DNA from: Bacteriovoracaceae bacterium
GTDB taxonomy: Bacteria > Bdellovibrionota > Bacteriovoracia > Bacteriovoracales > Bacteriovoracaceae
Length of the DNA: 64,000 bases
Reading direction: 5' to 3'
Assembly (NCBI GenBank): GCA_018649885.1
Contig: JABIHA010000062.1
Span: forward strand, 30,199 to 94,198
Below are positions 59,825-64,000 of this stretch, piece after piece (the stretch's first letter is position 1; each line of letters starts with the position of its first letter). The notes beneath the pieces are model-generated. The model was given only the letters and a program-made list of their open reading frames with translations. It had not been told where the DNA came from and did no database searches. The position numbers were made by a program, and so were the translations under genes.

Positions 59825-62041
59825 ATGCAACACATCCTTAGATTATCTTTGATAATTTCCGTTTTATTCATTTCGACATTGGCCCATTCGGCAAAAAGAG
59901 TCACCATTATGACTTACAATGTTCAAAACCTATTCGACGCCATTAATGATCCGGCCAAAAATGATGAAAGTTATCTTCCACTATCAGTTAAAAACCAAAT
60001 TGAAGGACACGTTGATAATTGCATCAAAATACTGGGAAGTGAGCTCCCCGAAAATCCTGCTGAACTTCAAAAAGAAATCAAAAGAAGAAAAGGACATCCC
60101 TGGGTAAGAGAGTGCCTTGCGATGGATTGGAATGATGAAGTAATTGAGAAAAAGCTAAAGCGTCTAGCTGCTGTTATTCGATCTGTGAACGATGGAGCTG
60201 GACCGGATATCTTATTTTTGCAAGAAATTGAAAACAAAGAAGTGGTTGAAAGGCTTCGTCTGAATCATCTAAGTGATTTGGGATATCAAGAAACTCTTCA
60301 TCAAGAAGGCGATGATGCCAGAGGAATTGATATCGCTATTTTAACTAAGCTTAAAATCAGGGGGGGTGTAGAGCTTGAAAAAACTGACTTCAGCGAATCA
60401 AACCCTGAAAAGATAGCCGATACTAGAGAAATAACTGGGGCACAAGTGCAACTTCCAAACGGAGATACAGTTAATCTCTTTGGCGTTCACATGCCTGGGC
60501 AGCATCTAGAAAATCCAGAAATGCGAGTAGAGCAAATAGAGCATTTGGCCAAATTGCAAAGAACAGGACGCTACAATAGGAATCCAAGTATTGCCGCTGG
60601 GGACTTTAATATTTCAGCGCCCGAAGATAAAAAGAGCCAATTGTATGAGATGATCGGTAAGAATTGGGGCGTCTCACACCTTATGGGCTGTGACGACTGC
60701 GAAGGGACTTATTACTGGAGAGGCGAAAATCAGTGGTCCATGTTTGATGCAATCCTAGTGACCCAAAATCTTAAAAAATATGTCGACACAGATTCAATTA
60801 AAATAATTAAGGGCCTTCCCAACCAAACCTGGTCTTCAAATGGAGGACCTAGAAAATTTAATCCATATAATTTCTCTGGAACCTCTGATCATTTTCCACT
60901 TGTAATGGACCTCGTTTTCCCTGAAGCGGATGACCTTGAAGCTCAAATCAATAGAAGAAAATGGATTGGAAGAAGGGATAAAGTTAAAGGGAAAAAAGTA
61001 AAAGTGGCTTTTTATGATGCAGATAGCACCCTTAGAGTTACTAAAAGTGGCAAATTTAGTAATGACTATGCTGAAGATGTTATACTCCTACCCCTTGTAG
61101 CGCAGGCCTTAAAGAAAGCACAGGATGAGGGTTATGTCATAGCTGTAATTTCAAACCAAGCCTCTGTGCCTGAAAGAAAGACTTATGAAGCTGCCAATGG
61201 AGGAATTGTAACAGTTATAGAACTCCTTAGAGCTCGAGGAGTAAGTGTTGATTACTACGATTTTGCAGAACATAAAGACCATGACAGAAAGCCAAACCCT
61301 GGAATGGGAGAGAGGCTTGGCAGTGAACTAAAGAGAATGTTTAATGGAGCCACAATTGATAAAGAAAACTCTTTTATGGTTGGAGATGCCACCTATAAAA
61401 AAGCAGAGATAGGTGGGTACAGACCTGACCCCAATGACCCATCAAAAAAGATTTTAATTACTAAAAAAGACACCTCATTTTCAAACTCTGACAGATTATT
61501 TGCCGCAAATTTTGGAATTGAATTCAAAATTCCTGCAGACTATTTTGGATGGAGAAAATATGGTGTTCACAAAATTGAACGCAAGTACCAAGCCTTTGAT
61601 CTTTACAGGAAATTGATGGAGCCTCATATTCTTGACGATCTCAGTGCTTCTGTTGAACTGGAAGTGGGAGATAGTGGCGGAGATGGTCATGACAAGACTG
61701 ATTCAATAATTATTCGAACTAATTTCAACAAAGTTGCACTTAAGAGTGCTTACTATGTTGGAACTGCAGTAGCTGAATTTGATCTGATTGGAGATTTTGC
61801 TGAAGAATTTGAAGATAATTTGCTTCCCAAAAAACACTATGAGAAGTTAGTTGAGCTTGGCTACGACAAGGATCTTGAATTTGGCGATAGCGATGATGAA
61901 GAAAACCTAGAAATTTCCATAGAGGATTATTTCAATATTTACTTATTCATGATTAAGCTAGGAAATCCAAAATTCTCGTACGAAATTATTTCCGCAGACT
62001 CATATCTAGATTTAGGTGGATATGGACTCTTCTTCTTTTAA
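59825..62041 (+). CDS. Exported fusion of EEP-family nuclease and HAD (PNKP-like) phosphatase
   Basis: The 738-residue protein has a signal peptide (LSLIISVLFISTLAHSA), then an endonuclease/exonuclease/phosphatase domain (about 25-365) with TYNVQNLFD, LQEIENKE, FGVHMPGQH, AAGDFNIS, FDAILV and GTSDHFPLVMDL. A HAD domain follows (about 390-590): D398-A-D-S-T402 nucleophile motif, VISNQAS, HDRKPNPGMGERLG and FMVGDATYK, a set resembling the 3'-phosphatase of polynucleotide kinase-phosphatase and HisB-type enzymes. About 140 further residues are acidic and unrecognised. It could cut nucleic acid outside the cytoplasm and remove terminal phosphates. GGAGAG lies upstream. The pairing of domains is unusual; the substrate is inferred. 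Confidence 0.88.
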   Translation: MQHILRLSLIISVLFISTLAHSAKRVTIMTYNVQNLFDAINDPAKNDESYLPLSVKNQIEGHVDNCIKILGSELPENPAELQKEIKRRKGHPWVRECLAMDWNDEVIEKKLKRLAAVIRSVNDGAGPDILFLQEIENKEVVERLRLNHLSDLGYQETLHQEGDDARGIDIAILTKLKIRGGVELEKTDFSESNPEKIADTREITGAQVQLPNGDTVNLFGVHMPGQHLENPEMRVEQIEHLAKLQRTGRYNRNPSIAAGDFNISAPEDKKSQLYEMIGKNWGVSHLMGCDDCEGTYYWRGENQWSMFDAILVTQNLKKYVDTDSIKIIKGLPNQTWSSNGGPRKFNPYNFSGTSDHFPLVMDLVFPEADDLEAQINRRKWIGRRDKVKGKKVKVAFYDADSTLRVTKSGKFSNDYAEDVILLPLVAQALKKAQDEGYVIAVISNQASVPERKTYEAANGGIVTVIELLRARGVSVDYYDFAEHKDHDRKPNPGMGERLGSELKRMFNGATIDKENSFMVGDATYKKAEIGGYRPDPNDPSKKILITKKDTSFSNSDRLFAANFGIEFKIPADYFGWRKYGVHKIERKYQAFDLYRKLMEPHILDDLSASVELEVGDSGGDGHDKTDSIIIRTNFNKVALKSAYYVGTAVAEFDLIGDFAEEFEDNLLPKKHYEKLVELGYDKDLEFGDSDDEENLEISIEDYFNIYLFMIKLGNPKFSYEIISADSYLDLGGYGLFFF

Positions 62042-62179
62042 TTTTAAAAGACGACTTAGCCACATTGATATTGCTTTCTTTGAATGGCGGTATCAAGGGT
62101 GATGATGGTGTTGAAATGTTCACGGTTACCAATTTTCAGCTAGATTGATAGGGCAAAATATTCCATTTTTTAATTTGCC

Positions 62180-62857
62180 ATGAGTTTCTCATCACAGCTA
62201 TTTTTCCACCGAATAGATATGAGTATGAAGCTAGTACTCGAGGCATTTAAATTTTATCTATCGCTCATAAACCCCTTTCTTATGAAAAAGGTTTTATTCA
62301 AATGGAATGGAAAAAAGCCTAGTACGTTGATGAGCTATAAACTATTTCGAGATCTTAAAAAAAGAGATATCAGTCAGTTATCTCTTCTTTCTTTTGAGGC
62401 GATTAAGAAAATTCAAAGTAAATCTACAAAGTTAGAGAATCAATTGATTGAAAAGAATGGAATTTATGAACACAGTCTTTTAAAGAAGAGCTTTTTAAAA
62501 TTTTTCCCTCATGAAGTTGCTAAGATACGCGTAGTAAGTGATCAAGGTGAAGATATTAGCTCTCGCTTCTACCATTGCAGTCAGTACCGTGCTCTCGATT
62601 TAATGATTTTGCGAAAACAAGTAAGTCGCCTTTACTTTCTAGCTAGAAAAAAAGGACTAAATATCAAAGAGATCGAAATCTCTCATACTCACCCTTCCTT
62701 AGAAGTTCTGATTGTGGATCAATGTGGCTTTAACTTTATTACCAATGGACTTAGCGCAGGGGACCAAAATATTGGTTCAATTATAGCAAGAGATATATCT
62801 CATCCTCTTAGAGTGAAGGCGATCACACCTCTTGCAAATTACTCTATGGTTTTTTAA
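62180..62857 (+). CDS. Unknown protein with a JAMM/MPN-like metal motif
   Basis: The 225-residue protein ends in a region reading EIEISHTHPSLEVLIVDQ and LSAGDQNIG. H169-x-H171 with S192-x2-D195 resembles the zinc site of JAMM proteases (E...H-x-H...S-x2-D), but the His-to-Ser gap is 20 residues rather than about seven, so the match may be coincidental or hold an insertion. The N-terminal half is basic and helical. Alternative starts at 62219 and 62225 are possible; none has a good ribosome site. It converges on the cyclophilin gene. Confidence 0.65.
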   Translation: MSFSSQLFFHRIDMSMKLVLEAFKFYLSLINPFLMKKVLFKWNGKKPSTLMSYKLFRDLKKRDISQLSLLSFEAIKKIQSKSTKLENQLIEKNGIYEHSLLKKSFLKFFPHEVAKIRVVSDQGEDISSRFYHCSQYRALDLMILRKQVSRLYFLARKKGLNIKEIEISHTHPSLEVLIVDQCGFNFITNGLSAGDQNIGSIIARDISHPLRVKAITPLANYSMVF

Positions 62858-62864
62858 CTGAGCC

Positions 62865-63419
62865 TTATTTTTGAATAATTATAGAGAGCATCTTGTCGCC
62901 CTTGACCACTTTATCGATGACATCTAATCCCTCAATAACTTGCCCAAAAACCGTATATTTTCCATCGAGTTGAGATACAGTATCGAGGGCTATATAAAAT
63001 TGCGAATCAGCACTGTCAGGGTTAGAGCTCCTGGCCATGGCAACTGATCCTTTTATATGCTTTGTTTGGTTAAATTCAGCCTTTAGATTTTTACCACTTC
63101 CCGATGTTCCTGTTCCGGTTGGGTCTCCTCCCTGGATTACAAATCCAGGAACTACGCGGTGAAACGTTAAACCATCATAAAAACCCATATTGGCCAGTTC
63201 AATTATCCTGGTCACGGTATTGGGTGCCCTTTTTGGGTAGAACTTAAAAATAATATTTCCATGGATTGTTTTAATGATTGCTTGAATGCTTGAAAGCCCT
63301 TGTGAGTCGACCTTCATGTCTTTAGCATCTATAGAAGGAGTCGTTTTTTTGGGGGCTTTTTCTTTTTGACAGGAAACCAATAATCCAAAAATGAGTGTAA
63401 ATATCAAAATTCGCTGCAT
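62865..63419 (-). CDS. Lipoprotein cyclophilin-type peptidyl-prolyl isomerase
   Basis: The 184-residue protein has a lipoprotein signal ending in LLVSC (Cys17), then a short linker and a cyclophilin domain with NTVTRIIELANMGFYDGLTF, HRVVPGFVIQGGDPTGTGTSG, FNQTKHIKGSVAMARS, DSADSQFYIAL and LDGKYTVFGQVIEG. The Arg in FHRV and Phe/Gln in FVIQGGD are active-site residues. It should speed proline isomerisation in proteins at the periplasmic face. It is a single gene, divergent from the tRNA-rRNA unit. Confidence 0.95.
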   Translation of the reverse strand: MQRILIFTLIFGLLVSCQKEKAPKKTTPSIDAKDMKVDSQGLSSIQAIIKTIHGNIIFKFYPKRAPNTVTRIIELANMGFYDGLTFHRVVPGFVIQGGDPTGTGTSGSGKNLKAEFNQTKHIKGSVAMARSSNPDSADSQFYIALDTVSQLDGKYTVFGQVIEGLDVIDKVVKGDKMLSIIIQK

Positions 63420-63510
63420 TGCTATTCCCGTTTTTTTGTGTTGTTAGATTATATCCCGATATTATCTCAGAAAAAAGGTCCAAGTATTTTATTTTTTTTA
63501 ATATTCACGG

Positions 63511-63544
63511 TTGACATTGAACAGTGGAAAACTTACTTTCCACT
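63511..63544 (+). promoter_or_regulatory. Promoter with overlapping palindrome ahead of tRNA-Ala-rRNA operon
   Basis: TTGACA (63511-63516), a 17-base spacer and TACTTT (63534-63539) form a candidate promoter about 25 bases before the tRNA. AGTGGAAA (63523-63530) and TTTCCACT (63537-63544) are a perfect 8-bp inverted repeat overlapping the -10, consistent with an operator or hairpin. Confidence 0.5.
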
Positions 63545-63564
63545 AACGCAATTTGCACGGTTTT

Positions 63565-63640
63565 GGGGGTGTAGCTCAGTTGGGAGAGCATCAGATTTGC
63601 ATTCTGAGGGTCGCAGGTTCGATCCCTGTCATCTCCACCA
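63565..63640 (+). tRNA. tRNA-Ala (anticodon TGC)
   Basis: The 76-base gene has an acceptor stem GGGGGTG/CATCTCC that includes the G3-U70 identity pair of tRNA-Ala. The D arm is GCTC-AGTTGGGA-GAGC, the anticodon stem TCAGA/TCTGA encloses TTTGCAT (anticodon TGC), the T arm has GGTTCGATCC, and the CCA end is encoded. It lies upstream of 16S rRNA rather than between 16S and 23S. Confidence 0.97.
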
Positions 63641-63754
63641 CACTTCGCATCAAAAAATGCCACTAGCATTTTTGACTTCGAGGTGACCAGATAAGGCACT
63701 GGCTGGAGCTAGACAGATACAAAGTAATTTTTAAGTTTTTGTTATATATATTTT

Positions 63755-63906
63755 GATCTTTGAAAATTTGAATAAAGAAAAAACCTTAGGATTAATTTTC
63801 TAAGGCAAGACGAGAAAGAAATCTGCTCAAGAAATTGAGTTTGGCGTAACTAAACAAATACCTCTTCATCGGGGTGTTTTGCCAAAGCTGATTTTTATAA
63901 AATCAG
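63755..63906 (+). promoter_or_regulatory. Structured 16S rRNA leader with boxA-like antitermination element
   Basis: GATCTTTGAAAA (63755-63766) resembles an rRNA boxA. It is followed by hairpins: CCTTAG/CTAAGG (63784-63805), CTCAA-GAAA-TTGAG (63826-63839), TTTGGC/GCCAAA (63840-63886) and CTGATTTT/AAAATCAG (63888-63906). These likely serve antitermination and RNase III processing. The rest of 63641-63962 holds no gene. Confidence 0.65.
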
Positions 63907-63962
63907 AATGTTTAGAATTAAAAAATCAGAGTTAGATAAAAATCAAACTATAAAAAGATTTT

Positions 63963-64000
63963 TTCTTGGAGAGTTTGATCCTGGCTCAGAACGAACGCTG
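63963..64000 (+). rRNA. rrs: 16S ribosomal RNA, 5' end only
   Basis: GAGTTTGATCCTGGCTCAG (63971-63989) is the universal 5' segment of 16S rRNA, followed by AACGAACGCTG. By comparison with E. coli the mature 5' end should lie near 63963. The gene runs off the window. Confidence 0.97.

Noticed and set aside
1..64000. CRISPR arrays, insertion sequences, prophage or integrative elements
   Set aside because: No spaced direct-repeat array, transposase, integrase, phage structural gene or terminal inverted repeats were seen in the window.

Overview
This AT-rich window reads like the chromosome of a motile, respiring Gram-negative predator of the Bdellovibrionota, probably near Bacteriovorax/Halobacteriovorax. 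This placement is inference. It rests on multiple short flagellins, a Tad (type IVb) pilus locus, many secreted proteases, lipoproteins and nucleases, long runs of proteins of no recognised family, and a split cytochrome bc complex with a multihaem cytochrome c. No phage, insertion sequence, CRISPR array or integron is visible.

Layout. 1-4.9 kb: the 3' end of an ABC1/UbiB-type kinase gene, a secreted trypsin-like protease, an 801-residue exported protein of unknown role and a small Cys-rich exported protein. 4.9-8.2 kb: a GNAT acetyltransferase and two tandem flagellin genes with structured leaders; the second is preceded by a five-codon upstream ORF. 8.3-9.8 kb: a Fic AMPylase behind a palindromic operator, then a decayed ORF and repeats. 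9.8-16.5 kb: an MgtC-like protein, an OmpA-domain protein, a LamG lipoprotein, a second protease with two PPC domains, a reductase-like protein lacking its catalytic Tyr, and an unknown protein. 16.5-24.9 kb: a 6S-like RNA divergent from a Tad pilus operon (pilins, prepilin peptidase, TadE-like pseudopilins, CpaB, CpaC, a CpaE-CpaF fusion, TadB). 25-28.8 kb: a YD-repeat protein, two small secreted proteins (one behind a sigma-54-type promoter), and a CheY/CheC-like/membrane-protein operon.

29-42 kb is housekeeping: lon, glmU, glmS, a UvrD/PcrA helicase, AsmA-like, mtnA, a Ppx/GppA phosphatase and a cyclic-nucleotide-binding protein. 42-47.7 kb: an O-antigen-ligase-like protein with a C-terminal repeat region, a stand-alone FliG C-domain protein with a coiled-coil partner, thiolase, an unknown bitopic protein and a FosA-like enzyme. 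47.8-50.3 kb: two unknown envelope proteins. 50.4-58 kb: a respiratory operon (HEAT-repeat protein, Rieske, split cytochrome b, eight-haem cytochrome c, oxidase subunit III, a small CxxC protein, DUF420). 58-63.4 kb: exported unknowns, an exported nuclease-phosphatase fusion, a JAMM-like protein and a lipoprotein cyclophilin. The window ends with tRNA-Ala(TGC) directly ahead of the 5' end of 16S rRNA.

The most unusual items are the exported EEP-nuclease/HAD-phosphatase fusion (59825-62041), the CpaE-CpaF fusion ATPase (21726-23948), the isolated FliG C-domain pair (43824-44699), the five-codon leader ORF at flagellin 2, and the palindromic operators at fic and at the rRNA promoter.
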